Source: Patiria pectinifera (Eukaryota > Echinodermata > Asteroidea > Valvatida > Asterinidae). Taken from it: a stretch of DNA of 64,000 nt. Positions 22,044-31,344 of the stretch are shown one piece after another (position 1 is the first letter of the stretch; each line of letters begins with the position of its first letter). The translations under genes were made by a program, and so were the position numbers. The DNA is taken from NCBI GenBank assembly GCA_029964075.1, contig CM057135.1, forward strand, positions 17,944,863 through 18,008,862. Direction: 5' to 3'. Below the pieces are notes generated by a model. That model was not told the DNA's origin. It worked only from the letters and a program-made list of their open reading frames with translations, and ran no database searches.

Positions 22044-22506
22044 AATGAAAGTGTCCGTGGCCGTTGGGTACGCTAGGATTGGAGATGAAATAAGGCGGTG
22101 TCTGAGTTTGTCAAACGCTTCTTGGCATTCACTAGTCCAAACAAACTCACGGCCCTTTTCGGTCAGTTTATGAAGAGGACTAGCCAGTTCAGCAAAAGCA
22201 GAGACAAACCGGCGAAAGTACGAGGCCAGTCCAAGGAAACTACGGCATCATGAACATTCACTGGGACCGGCCAGTCTTTTACTGTCTGGATTTTCTCCGG
22301 GTCTGTGTGCACTCCCTCGTCAGAAACAACATGTCCCAGGTAAAACACGCGATGCTGGAACAGATGGCACTTTTTTCGGCTTAAGCTTCAGTCCTGCTTC
22401 TTTTATCCGTTCAAAGATGAGTTGTAGCCGTTCCACGTTTTCTTCAAATGTACGACTGTACACTATGACGTCGTCTAAGTAGACCAGGCATATCTGCCAC
22501 TGGAGA
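22044..22506 (-). pseudogene. Gypsy pol: C-terminal part of reverse transcriptase
   Basis: The catalytic box reads CLVYLDDVIVYSRTFEEN, with YLDD codons at 22470-22481. The thumb region follows (FERIKEAGLKLKPKKC; FYLGHVVSDEGVHTDPEKIQ; VKDWPVP), then a damaged SFLGLASYYRRF-type motif in another frame. Frameshifts occur near 22365 and 22250. Everything N-terminal to LQWQ (fingers and the first catalytic aspartate) is absent. At 22506 the sequence jumps to a copy of the protease-RT linker. Confidence 0.9.
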
Positions 22507-22606
22507 CCGTCGTTCCTTTGTAGATGGTCATATGAGTTTCTGTTGGATTCATAAGTCTTACTGGCACCGTTGCCCCCTTGGTACTAAGGAGCTTTCGATT
22601 CGGGAC
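22507..22606 (-). repeat. Pol linker copy A (100 bp, identical to 23717-23816)
   Basis: It reads in sense as VPNRKLLSTKGATVPVRLMN onward and is base-for-base identical by eye to 23717-23816. It joins the RT remnant on one side and the left Harbinger terminus on the other. Confidence 0.9.
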
Positions 22607-22759
22607 GGGAGAACGTCAAGACGGAGAGCCAACCGTACGTGGCGGTCCTCGCGCGCGGCGGCCGTCCTGATTTGTGAGCTGTTTCGCGCCGGATATAGCT
22701 AGGACGGACGGTGGCGGTACGGTGACAAACGCCCTCAGTCGATTGCGATTGTTATCAAC

Positions 22760-22947
22760 ATGGCAAATCTGCACAGAGTCAGAGACACCCTTGTCAGTGC
22801 ATATTTCTGCGACATTTTGGACAATGAAGAGTTCATTCTTCTGTATGACATCAATGCACCTAGTAATCCTGATTTCCAGTACGCAAATGAGGGCTATCGA
22901 TTTGAATTGGACAACTTCAATGTTGACGAATGCAACAGTTATTTCAG
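22760..22947 (+). pseudogene. Harbinger transposase exon 1
   Basis: ATG in context ATCAACATGG begins MANLHRVRDTLVSAYFCDIL. It ends NVDECNSYF followed by AG|GTGAGT as donor (22948). Phase 2 continues correctly into the exon starting 24599, giving the family motif F..DD..RL. This N-terminal region in Harbinger proteins is poorly conserved and precedes the helix-turn-helix. The exon looks intact. Confidence 0.75.
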
Positions 22948-23161
22948 GTGAGTTAGCTGACATGGCCGATGGCTGAAGTGAAAGCTACATACAATTTTGA
23001 CATTTTTCATGTTTTTGTACCACGATTGATTGTACGTGCCATGCATGAGACTCTCTCTACCACGGTGCATTGTGATATTTTCTGGTGACCCAATGTTGCT
23101 GTAAAATTACTGCTTAACTACTTTGGTTTTGATAAATTTAAAATAAAATTTGGGAAGAATT

Positions 23162-23483
23162 CCATACTGGGACAACACTAGACCCGTGAACTGTCTTGGC
23201 TAGTATAGGCCTTTATCTTCAAACAAACTTGAATCCTCGATCCTGATTGGTCGATCCATGGCAACAAGCCGTGCTACATATAACCATACCGCACGGCCAC
23301 GGTCCATACCACACTCTGCATATTGCGCTATTCCAAGATTCGAGCGACATTCCAGCTGCATACGCTAAGCTGCTGAATGTCCGTGTAAAGCGTGCTAGTT
23401 CCAACTGTACTGCACGTCAAGTTTGCTTGAAGATAAATTCGTTATCGCGCTCGCGCTCGTGGAACACGGAAAATGTAGTGCGA
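23162..23483. repeat. Repeat unit R1, TIR-bearing MITE-like
   Basis: It is a near-identical direct copy of 23817-24131. Inner inverted repeats TTATCTTCAAACAAACTTGA (23213-23232) and its complement with one mismatch (23417-23436) define a 224-bp core. Its right edge passes directly into Gypsy pol sequence (copy B) within GTGCGAGAAC. Confidence 0.85.
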
Positions 23484-23816
23484 GAACAGCGCCTGGTTCT
23501 TGAGCAGAAGTTTCTTTAACTGGACCTTTTTTGTCTCGTTCAGTCGAATTGCACTTCTCTGAAAAAGGTCGTCCAAATGTGGGGGAACTGGTCTATGTTT
23601 GTCTGCGTGATCTCTCTCACCGTCACATGAATTAACATTATTGATTTGCTCTGAATGCACTTGGTCATCTGCACCAAGATTTGGCCCTACTGCGTCTACT
23701 GTTTGGAATGTACCTGCCGTCGTTCCTTTGTAGATGGTCATATGAGTTTCTGTTGGATTCATAAGTCTTACTGGCACCGTTGCCCCCTTGGTACTAAGGA
23801 GCTTTCGATTCGGGAC
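23442..23816 (-). pseudogene. Pol linker copy B (protease-RT spacer) captured in Harbinger intron
   Basis: Sense reading gives VPVRLMNPTETHMTIYKGTT, then VPPHLDDLFQRSAIRLNETK and LLLKNQALFS, the region that in Ty3/Gypsy polyproteins lies between protease and RT. It belongs to the same Gypsy element: its first 100 bp equal copy A. The open frame runs into R1 sequence after LFS. It lies between direct repeats R1 and R2 within the intron of the Harbinger transposase. Confidence 0.9.
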
Positions 23817-24131
23817 AATACTGGGACAACACTAGACCCGTGAACTGTCTTGGCTAGTATAGGCCTTTATCTTCAAACAAACTTGAATCCTCGATCCTGA
23901 TTGGTCGATCCATGGCAACAAGCCGTGCTACATATAACCATACCGCACGGCCACGGTCCATACCGCACTCTGCGTATTGCGCTATTCCAAGATTCGAGCG
24001 ACATTCCAGCTGCATACGCTAAGCTGCTGAATGTCCGTGTAAAGCGTGCTAGTTCCAACTGTACTGCGCGTCAAGTTTGCTTGAAGATAAATTCGTTATC
24101 GCGCTCGTGGAACACGGAAAATGTAGTGCGT
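23817..24131. repeat. Repeat unit R2, TIR-bearing MITE-like
   Basis: Direct copy of R1, with inverted repeats at 23867-23886 and 24071-24090. Unlike R1 it continues into the long palindrome at 24101-24217, so R2 is the more complete copy. Confidence 0.85.
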
Positions 24132-24217
24132 CTGTGTCCCACATACCACTCGGCCTTCGGCCTCGTGGTATGTGGGACACAGACGCACTACATTATTCCG
24201 TGTTCCACTCGCGCTCG
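24101..24217. repeat. Long palindrome (about 50-bp arms)
   Basis: The arm from GCGCTCGTGGAACACGG to GTCCCACATACCAC (24101-24149) is repeated in reverse complement at 24165-24217 with few mismatches. The loop between them, around CGGCCTTCGG, is itself partly palindromic. It is the inverted terminus of the R element. Confidence 0.9.
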
Positions 24218-24309
24218 CAAGATAACTAATAATATACATAGCCACACTTCAGTCCATAGTTAAAACACTCTATTGTGGCCTCACCTTTAGATGGCTTAAG
24301 CCTTGTTCG

Positions 24310-24422
24310 GGCGGCCATTTGGGAAGGGGAAAAAGGGCCTTTTTTTTTTCTTCAAAAAGGCAGACGCATTTGGGAAGGGGAAAAAGGGCCTTCTTTTTTT
24401 TTGTTCAAAAAGGCAGACGCTA
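24310..24422. repeat. Two-copy tandem repeat of about 55-60 bp
   Basis: TTTGGGAAGGGGAAAAAGGG then a T-rich run and CAAAAAGGCAGACGC occurs twice back to back. Confidence 0.85.
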
Positions 24423-24598
24423 AATATTAAAAAAAAATTATTTGGCCTTAGCTTAGCATCTATAATTTGAGGAGATATTTTTTGAAGTATGTAGTTCATA
24501 CAGTCACATGTTTTGGAATGATTGGACTTCAATAAGTCATGTACAAAAATAAACAAGTTGTTCAATATGTCCATGTAAACTGCTTAATTTTTCAACAG

Positions 24599-25233
24599 AT
24601 TTCAGTCAGATGACGTGTATCGGCTCAAACATGCTTTGGGGGTTCCACAGACAGTTACGTTGGAGAATGGATCAAGGGTGGATGGACTGGAAGCACTCTG
24701 CGTCACACTGCAACGCTACGCATACCCATGCAGGTATGGAGACCTCGTCAAGGATTATGGTCGGCCAGTACCCCAGCTGTGTCTGATCTTCAAGTGGATG
24801 ACCAATTTTATATATCAAAGTCACCAACACTTGGTCTTGTCGCTTGACCAGCACTGGTTATCGCCACGACACCTCCAGATTGTTGCAGATACTATCCACA
24901 GGAAGGGTGCTGCACTAGACAACAATATGCAGGCCAGGTCAGCACCAGCGGGTCATGTATAATGGCCACAAGAGGATTCACGCCCTGAAGTTCCAATCTG
25001 TGACAGTCCCAAATGGTCTGATCGCCCACCTCTACGGACCAGTGGAAGGGCGGAGGCATGATGCATACATCCTGCGGGAATCAGGGCTCCTGACTGAGCT
25101 CGAGGCAAGATCACACGACCCAGATGGGAACATTCTGTGCCTCTATGGCGATTTGGCGTACCCTTGGCGTAAGAACAAAACATCCATCTATTTTGAACTG
25201 GACCCTCCTTCTTTGGAAGAGTACTTTCATTAA
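24599..25233 (+). pseudogene. Harbinger transposase exon 2 (DDE domain, two deletions)
   Basis: The acceptor TTTTTCAACAG (ends 24598) opens FQSDDVYRLKHALGVP, then GLEALCVTLQRYAYPCRYGD and HLVLSLDQHWLSPRH, typical of HARBI1-like proteins. At about 24925 the stretch holding the first catalytic aspartate (FIDGT motif) is deleted and the frame shifts. Coding resumes with VMYNGHKRIHALKFQSVTVP, GPVEGRRHDAYIL (second Asp) and LYGDLAYPW (third acidic site). A second deletion then joins AYPW to the normal family C-terminus DPPSLEEYFH. Without the first Asp the enzyme cannot be active. The intact C-terminal tag shows the losses were internal. Confidence 0.88.
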
Positions 25234-25271
25234 CCCTCCCTAACCATTCACAATCCTCCAATTTCAATAAG

Positions 25272-25365
25272 AGAATAAATGTGTCCTCCGGAGATTTTTA
25301 TTACTCAGTTAAGACCGCTTTAATAAAATCTGGGTGCTGATAATTACCCGAGCCAGAGGGGTCCC
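25272..25365. repeat. Partial copy of the 58.9-kb hairpin MITE
   Basis: GAGAATAAATGTGT, a CC.C.GGAG block, TAAGACCGCTT and TGGGTGCTGATAATTACCCG match, inverted, the element at 58893-59032. It begins 39 bp after the transposase stop. Confidence 0.65.
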
Positions 25366-25492
25366 GTTCAAAATAAGTGGTTTTTTTTTTTATAGATGCA
25401 TGTGTGAAATGTTCTTTCATAAATACCTCATTTAGTATTGTTTTGTTTCACCTCAGTATACAGTTTCATATTTTTGTTACTATGTATTTACT

Positions 25493-25585
25493 TTTAAAGG
25501 GAATGAATGTACATCATTGGCTTTTGCTGTAATTTTCAGAATTTGAGGGGTAAGTATAATAGATCAAATATTGTTACATGTGATA
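25493..25585. repeat. End fragment of the 520-bp TTAA-flanked family
   Basis: TTTTAAAGGGAATG, GGCTTTTGCTGTAATTTTCAGAA and a later CAAATATTGTTA block match the right end of the family (compare 50806-50900). Confidence 0.5.
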
Positions 25586-27684
25586 TGTAAAGTAATTACT
25601 CCGTATTCCAAGAAATCAACACGTACACGTATTAAAAAGTGTTGTGTTTGCTTGGAATTCTTGATTTATTGAAATTCTTGATCTTCCACATTCTGAAGGT
25701 TAGGACAAGAGTCGGTTTTGCAATGTTTTGTAAGTACCTTTTCATTTTGTGTTCCCTATTTTACTTGGTTCAGCACAAACACCTATTTATTTGCAAAGTC
25801 TTAAAGATAAAATTTCAGGCAGAAAAGTACAAACTATAGGCGTACTTCAGTAAAATTCAGTGCTATCTGTTGACTAGACTACCTTTATTTGCATATATAT
25901 CAAAATGTTAATACATCATCATGGTTATAGTCATATGAAGTGTTTTTGGTCAGAGTTTAGTATCGAAAAATTAGTATTGAAAAAAAAAATCCAAATTTTC
26001 TTTCGAGTACTGCGCAACTGGGGTCGAGTTCACTGAGTACAATTTGTCAAGTTCAGGGACGAGTCCAAGTACAAAATTACAAGTATGTGCCAAGTATTTG
26101 TTTTGTTTAGTACTTACATGTTTGATCGAGTACGGGCCAAGTACTTATTGGTATATGTACTCGAGTTGTACTTGAGTTGGAGTACTCCAACACTGATGTT
26201 AAGATGCCACTCCTGGGCTAGGAGTAGCCCACATGTATGTGGGTCCCAAACGTCACTGTGTATTGTGGCGAAACAGTCGGTGGACTGGTGCGAGTTTACC
26301 ATGGCTCGTCTGGTTCCCCGACGTCGTGCGTAGGGTATAGCGCGTAGCCAGAGATTTGTAGGCAGTTCGTCTGCAGACGCTGTTGAGTGAACATCGGAAC
26401 GCAATTATTGCCGATTACTGAGTTAACCTCGTGCACGTTCGCTGCTATCGGAAGTGTGCACATCGCGGCGTGCTGTTGAAGGCGGATGGTGAGACTTTAG
26501 TGTAATCATTAGCAAGCTAGACCTTTTGTTGTAAGGGGAAATTAGCCTGGGTGGCTGTGGGTTGAGCTGGTGACTGGGGACCTAAGGTTCGTGTGGTATG
26601 TGCAGCAGTATTCCCTGGTCGGGAATTGGGTTGCCTGTTGCCTGTCGACCTTTGTCGCCAGGAGTCACCTCGGGGTTATAATCCGCGCTCCGTAACCTGA
26701 GCCCAGTGATTTCTGTATGCTAGGTTGCATGTGAGGGTTACTCTGGTAAAGTCTCAATCAGTGTGTGCAGTTCATAACTTGTTGCTGTTGATTGCACTGG
26801 GTGTGTACAGTGAGGTTCTTGCCACTGTGGGATAATCTTTCTAGATAATCGACGAGGTTAATTACATAGAGCCTGGTTAGGCTGGTTGTTGTAAGCATTG
26901 TACAATAAGAGGTTATTGTTGTGTAAGGCTTACTTTATAGGGATAAACCTAGAGCAGCGGGGAACGTTTTCCTGTAAGGTTTATTGGCCACTCATTGAAC
27001 TTTAAGCTTGTGTATTTGGACCGAATAAAGAGTTGTTTCTTGTTGTTCTCTAAGACACGTGTGTAGTAAGGTTTATTGAGGTTCCCTGGTCACCTCTAGG
27101 TTGCTTGCCACGTGAACTGTTATTCCTTTAGCGTTGGTATATTTCCAACAAACGGACAGGCCTAGGACTTGAATCCTCCGTTCGTGACGTAGTCCCCCCT
27201 TATTTGCGTGTAACCGCTCATGCGCATGTAAGGTCATTAAATATATTTGTGGGATAGTCAGCTCTTGTTGGTGTGGGTGTAATTCCTTATCCATAGACGG
27301 GCGAGCGCGCCACAGTATTTGGAATAACCCCACCTGCTTTATTTTTTTTCTTTCATTTCCCACATACACGTAGATCATTGGACTAACTTGATAGGCAAAG
27401 TGACATTTTATGTGTATCTGATTATTTTGATTCTGATTCTTGTTTCTACTGATGCAACCCAACAGTAAAACATGTTGGAGAAGTTTGTCACATGACATGA
27501 ATTCTTAAAATTTAGGAATAAGTAAGTGGTGGCTGCAAGCGTTACCATTTCAAGGGTGCTTATCATAAAATGATTGTTACTTTCCTGTGTGAGAAATAAC
27601 AGCTCAGAAAATATTTATTTGTTATTGAAATGATGGAAGCGAACTACAAAGATTGATATACATGTAAATGGTTATCAAAAATCA
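25586..27684. other. Harbinger interior without recognised gene
   Basis: An AT-rich part (25.6-26.1 kb) is followed by GT-rich sequence. AATAAA at 27024-27029 may be a poly(A) signal. No domain is recognised in the ORFs here. Confidence 0.4.
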
Positions 27685-28165
27685 TTAACACCAACGAAAA
27701 CAACAACTAGAACATGAGAATACTTTCTTTGTGATAACCAAAGACAAATAAGTTAAGAAAGAACATGCAGAACTGCCAATCCTCCCTAATTTTGTGCACG
27801 ACTTCCCTATAATTGGTCCATCTTTTAACTCCTCTTTTCTAGAGCCTTCAAAAGTCCCATCAAAGTCCAAGTTTTGTTGCAGTAGTTGGTGTTGCATTTG
27901 TTGCTGCTGCTGCTGAAACTGCTGTTGTTGCTGTTGCATTTGTTGCTGGAACTGCTGCTGCTGTTGCTGTTGTTGTTGTTGCAGAAACTCATATCTGCGT
28001 TCCTTCTCTCTTTCCTCTCCGCTCCTTCTTTCCTCTTCCTCTGCCCTCCTCAACATCTCCTCACAGCGCATTGTCTGGTCCATCTCCATTTTCCTTTGGA
28101 TCAGGCTTATGGTCTCACTCCCACTGTTCCTCCTTTTTGGTGTGGTACTGCTGTCACCACTCTGC
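27685..28165 (-). pseudogene. Harbinger Myb-like protein, 3' exon with glutamine-rich tract
   Basis: The acceptor CTTTTGCTTTTGCAG gives an exon from 28165: RQSGDSSTTPKRRNSGSETI, then a charged coiled-coil-like helix (MEMDQTMRCEEMLRRAEEEE) and a Q-rich run encoded by 27898-27984. The combination of ISLI/ETI, charged helix and Q-rich C-terminus is usual for the DNA-binding partner protein of animal Harbinger elements. The frame stays open to 27685, but the true end is unclear. Confidence 0.65.
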
Positions 28166-28509
28166 CTGCAAAAGCAAAAGTACACAAAACAAGACACAAA
28201 CATTAATTCACAAATACAAATGGAATGTGTGACAAAAAAAAACCTGTAGCTATAATATGAAAATACTGAATGATGTATTTTTATTAGCCAGGACACAAAA
28301 TTCTAATCAGTATCACCATCATCATTACTCATGTACACATACACCAAATTATTTGATTAAACAGTTACAGACTTGAGTAGAAAAGGGTACATGAGTTACA
28401 TACTTTACACATTAATATTCCAGAACAAGTAGCCAATGGGAAACATTTGTTGTTTTTACTTTCTAGGTAAGCTTAGATTAATGTTGCTTATTTGATGTCT
28501 CTAATTTAC

Positions 28510-28919
28510 CTCTTTTGAGTTTCTCCATACGTCTCACAAGCCCGTTTTCGCATTTCGGCACCATCTGCCTTCTTCTTCTCCTCGACCCCTTTCTCCTTCT
28601 GATGGGCACTTTCGATGTCCTCCTCCTCCTGTAACAAATCTTCCACGCACTCTCTTATCTTCCTCTCCTCGTCAGTCTCCTCCACCGCTATTCCACTTGC
28701 TGCCGTCTCCTCTTATTCTTCGCCTTCACTCTCTGCATCAAAGTTGTCATTCTGTCCCGGACAGCGCGTTTGTCAACCTTAAAGATGCTTGCCCTCATGG
28801 CGTCAGCAACCTCCTGGCATGCTCTCCCCCGTTCGCGTGTGCCCTGCCTATACTGGAACGGTCTGGCTAAGATGACCTCACTTATTAGGATCTGCTCCTT
28901 TTGATTATCCCAGATCATG
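28510..28919 (-). pseudogene. Harbinger Myb/trihelix-like DNA-binding exon
   Basis: The acceptor TTATCTTGTCTTTTAG precedes an exon reading MIWDNQKEQILISEVILARP, a GTRERGRACQEVADAM helix and FKVDKRAVRDRMTTLMQR. This is the trihelix/MADF-type fold of the second Harbinger gene, which helps the transposase enter the nucleus and bind the ends in studied elements. A frameshift near 28700 separates it from the continuing ASGIAVEETDEERKIRECVE and a Lys/Glu-rich helix ending at the donor AAAAGAG|GTAAAT. It is on the opposite strand to the transposase. Confidence 0.75.
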
Positions 28920-28930
28920 CTAAAAGACAA

Positions 28931-29652
28931 GATAAATAATAATGTTTTATAATAATAAGAAGAAGCAGAAGAAGAAGGCTAGTAGTAGGAGCAGCAACAG
29001 CAACAATAGTAATATTGAATATTATGAGAAACCAAATTATAACACCAAATTTATTATGGAGATGTGATCAAAATATTGATTTTCAAAAGAACTGGAAAGT
29101 GGTGTTCAATTTACCTCATGTAGTTAGTGTAACATTTTTCCCATTAATTCTTACTTCAGAAAAATATGATAAACTTTTCAGTAGTATTTTGTGTCATGTA
29201 CATGTACTTACCGATTTGTCACCTGCTTCTTCGGAGTTGTGGTTGTGCTCCTACTGGTAATTTCTTCAGGCTGCATTTCAGAATTAAGAACGATAAATAA
29301 ATCTAATTTTAGAAAGGGCCTGCACAATAAAATATCTTGGCATGTTGATTTCATCAATTCATGACAAGAATAATGGTAAATGACCAATTCAATTACTGGT
29401 ATGATTTACAAAAAAAACAAACACATTGCACACGGACAGTTTGAGTATTAAACTGCCAATGCTGGATAGTCGCTTATTGTTACCCGACACACAAGTTCAG
29501 TTAATTGTTTTGCTGATCTTTTTTTCTGAATTCTATGCTGCTGTGTCGTCACAAATAAATCTTTTCTGTATTACTAGTACTATGCAGATTTGATCCAAGT
29601 ATCCTGCATGATGACAATCATGACATACAGACATAGCATAGCAATTGACTCA
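28931..29652. other. No supported gene
   Basis: AT-rich sequence inside the Harbinger element, possibly upstream intron of the Myb-like gene. Confidence 0.4.
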
Positions 29653-30114
29653 GCCCCATAAAATATGGCCATTTCACTGGACTACCTCTGTAAATAAAGG
29701 CCACACAAAAATGTAGAACTTTGTCCAGTTGCCATTTTCACATTTAGACTTTATTTGTACACGTGTAGTTTAATCACGCTTCAGAAGCACACTCCCCCTC
29801 TTTAAAGCGAAAGAAAATGTACCCCCCTTTTTCAAAGGTCTATATTTCTTGTAATTTTCAGGTTTGTTTGCACATGTTAGCATATCTAAATTTTAACACA
29901 AAGTGTGCTTCTTAACATGCTTAGGCCATGATTGTAGGCCCTAAGCGTAAATATTAAAACTACAGATCCCTAAACTAGTCTGAAGGGAGTGAAAGAATAA
30001 ATGTGAAAAAGAAAATTTGATAAAGTTCCACATGTCCGGGTACATGGTCCAAGTGTGGCCTTCATTTACGGAGGTAGTCCAGTAAATTGGCCACATTTAT
30101 TGGGCTAATGGGGC
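29653..30114. repeat. Foldback MITE nested in Harbinger
   Basis: The left arm GCCCCAT, then TGGCCATTTCACTGGACTAC, CTCTGTAAATAAAGGCCACAC and GTAGAACTTTGTCCA is repeated inverted at 30114 back to about 30015 with scattered mismatches. A second, smaller MITE (29783-29912) lies inside. Confidence 0.85.
29783..29912. repeat. Small MITE with AGAAGCACACT termini
   Basis: AGAAGCACACT at 29783-29793 and AGTGTGCTTCT at 29902-29912 are perfect inverted repeats. The interior is related to 2268-2400. Confidence 0.75.
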
Positions 30115-30735
30115 TACAACTGACAACATGAAAATACCCGACACTCATGACACTGCTGCTGACTGGCCATGCTGGCACATGCGCTATGCCAGACATGACA
30201 AAATACCCGACACAAAAACATCAATTTTTACCCTGTAAACGGCCGCAAAAGTACTACATGCGTCACCTGAGGTACAAGAATAGATCAAAGATTAAGATAG
30301 ATGTACTAAGGTTTATTTACGACTCGGATAAAAAGTGAAATGGTCGCGATAACCGAGCGGACGCCATTTTGAATCAGCTGGCTGACCATTTCCGAATGTT
30401 CACAAACATGAAAAAAAAGGCGATAAGTAATTGAGTCCAAACATGGGTTTAGCACTTAAACAACAGTCAAATCACTCACCGAGCAGGCATTTGTGTTGGA
30501 TTCCATGTTGTTTTTCACGCAACGTATGTCACTGTACACGTTTAAGACCATATAGAGCAAGTACGCAACTGCAAATACATGTAGAACTGTTCAAATATAC
30601 CGCTCCGTCGTCCTTTTCAGGCCGGACGCTATTTCACCCGAAGACCGTTGCCAAATCAACAGGACGGAGACGTGTACTGTTTCGCGCATGCGCATATCGA
30701 TGTTTTCGCCTGGCTTACCGTCCTGTACGTTCTAC

Positions 30736-30757
30736 GTCCCGAATCGAAAGCTCCTTA
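30736..30757 (-). repeat. Inverted copy C of the pol junction sequence
   Basis: GTCCCGAATCGAAAGCTCCT on the plus strand is the reverse complement of the junction end of copies A and B. It stands inside the Gypsy reading frame in the wrong orientation: in sense it reads SKELSIRD instead of VPNRKLL. Confidence 0.85.
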
Positions 30758-31344
30758 CTGACCAGTGAGGGCGCCAGCAGGACATAATTTCGCTTGACGA
30801 GGCTAAGAGCTGGCTCAATCACCCCATACGGCAATCCTCTCTGATCTTCGCTGCATTTTCCCGCAACTAGCATTTCTGTCTGGGCTGGCACTACCACCGT
30901 CTCACTAACGGTTATCCCTCTCCACTGCAGACTATTACTGGTAATATCGATCGAGCAGTTCTCCGATCGTAGGAAATCCAATCCAAGGAGCACATCATTA
31001 CTTATGTCAGCGATAATGAATTTGTAAAACACTAGGTGACCACCCAACTCAAACTCCACTGTAGCTTCTCCCGAGACTGCCAAGCTCATGTCATTTGCAA
31101 CATTCACTTCCACGTCAGTACTGGTTATGCTGCATTGTCTTTTCTCTTACCATTTCTTGACGACTCTCTCGGATATAATTGACACGGATGCCCCTGTGTC
31201 AAGTAGAAGTACTGCATCTACTCCATTCACACATGCATCAAGGTACAATCCTCTACCGACGGCATTTACATTCCCTATCTGTAGATCGCTATTGGGCCAT
31301 GTTTTTACAGCTGAGTCTCGACCCCCTGGCTCAGCTCCTAACAA
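30758..31344 (-). pseudogene. Gypsy protease
   Basis: The aspartic protease carries the catalytic motif LLLDTGASVSII and, about 90 residues later, the flap/C-terminal motif DVLLGLDFLRSENCSID. A TAA at 31147-31149 falls between them after VVKKW, with the same frame resuming (VEVNVANDMSLAVSGEATVE). The 5' end overlaps gag in the -1 frame, as is common for gag-pro junctions of LTR elements, although an indel would look the same. The frame ends where Gypsy sequence meets the inverted copy C and the Harbinger insertion. Confidence 0.9.

Larger units (their letters stand above)
22607..30735 (+). mobile_element. PIF/Harbinger transposon inserted in Gypsy pol
   Basis: Imperfect terminal inverted repeats are visible: the left end GGGAGAACGTCAAGACGGAG and the right end read inward, GTAGAACGTACAGGACGGTA, agree over most of their length and continue with AGCCA in both. 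Inside are a plus-strand Harbinger transposase (two exons) and a minus-strand Myb/trihelix protein, the two-gene arrangement diagnostic of PIF/Harbinger. Both genes are damaged. The element also holds smaller nested repeats and a fragment of the Gypsy pol gene in its intron. The outer junctions both abut copies of the same Gypsy sequence, GTCCCGAATCGAAAGCTCCT, in opposite orientation, so no ordinary 3-bp target duplication is visible. Confidence 0.85.

Noticed and set aside
26195..27157. Possible solo LTR (TGTTAAG... to ...CCAACA with AATAAA)
   Set aside because: No target duplication, no second copy in the window and no primer site; the ends were chosen to fit.
27886..28206. Leucine-rich plus-strand ORF
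   Set aside because: It is the antisense of the glutamine-rich Harbinger Myb-like exon; the LLLL runs come from CAG/CTG-type repeats.
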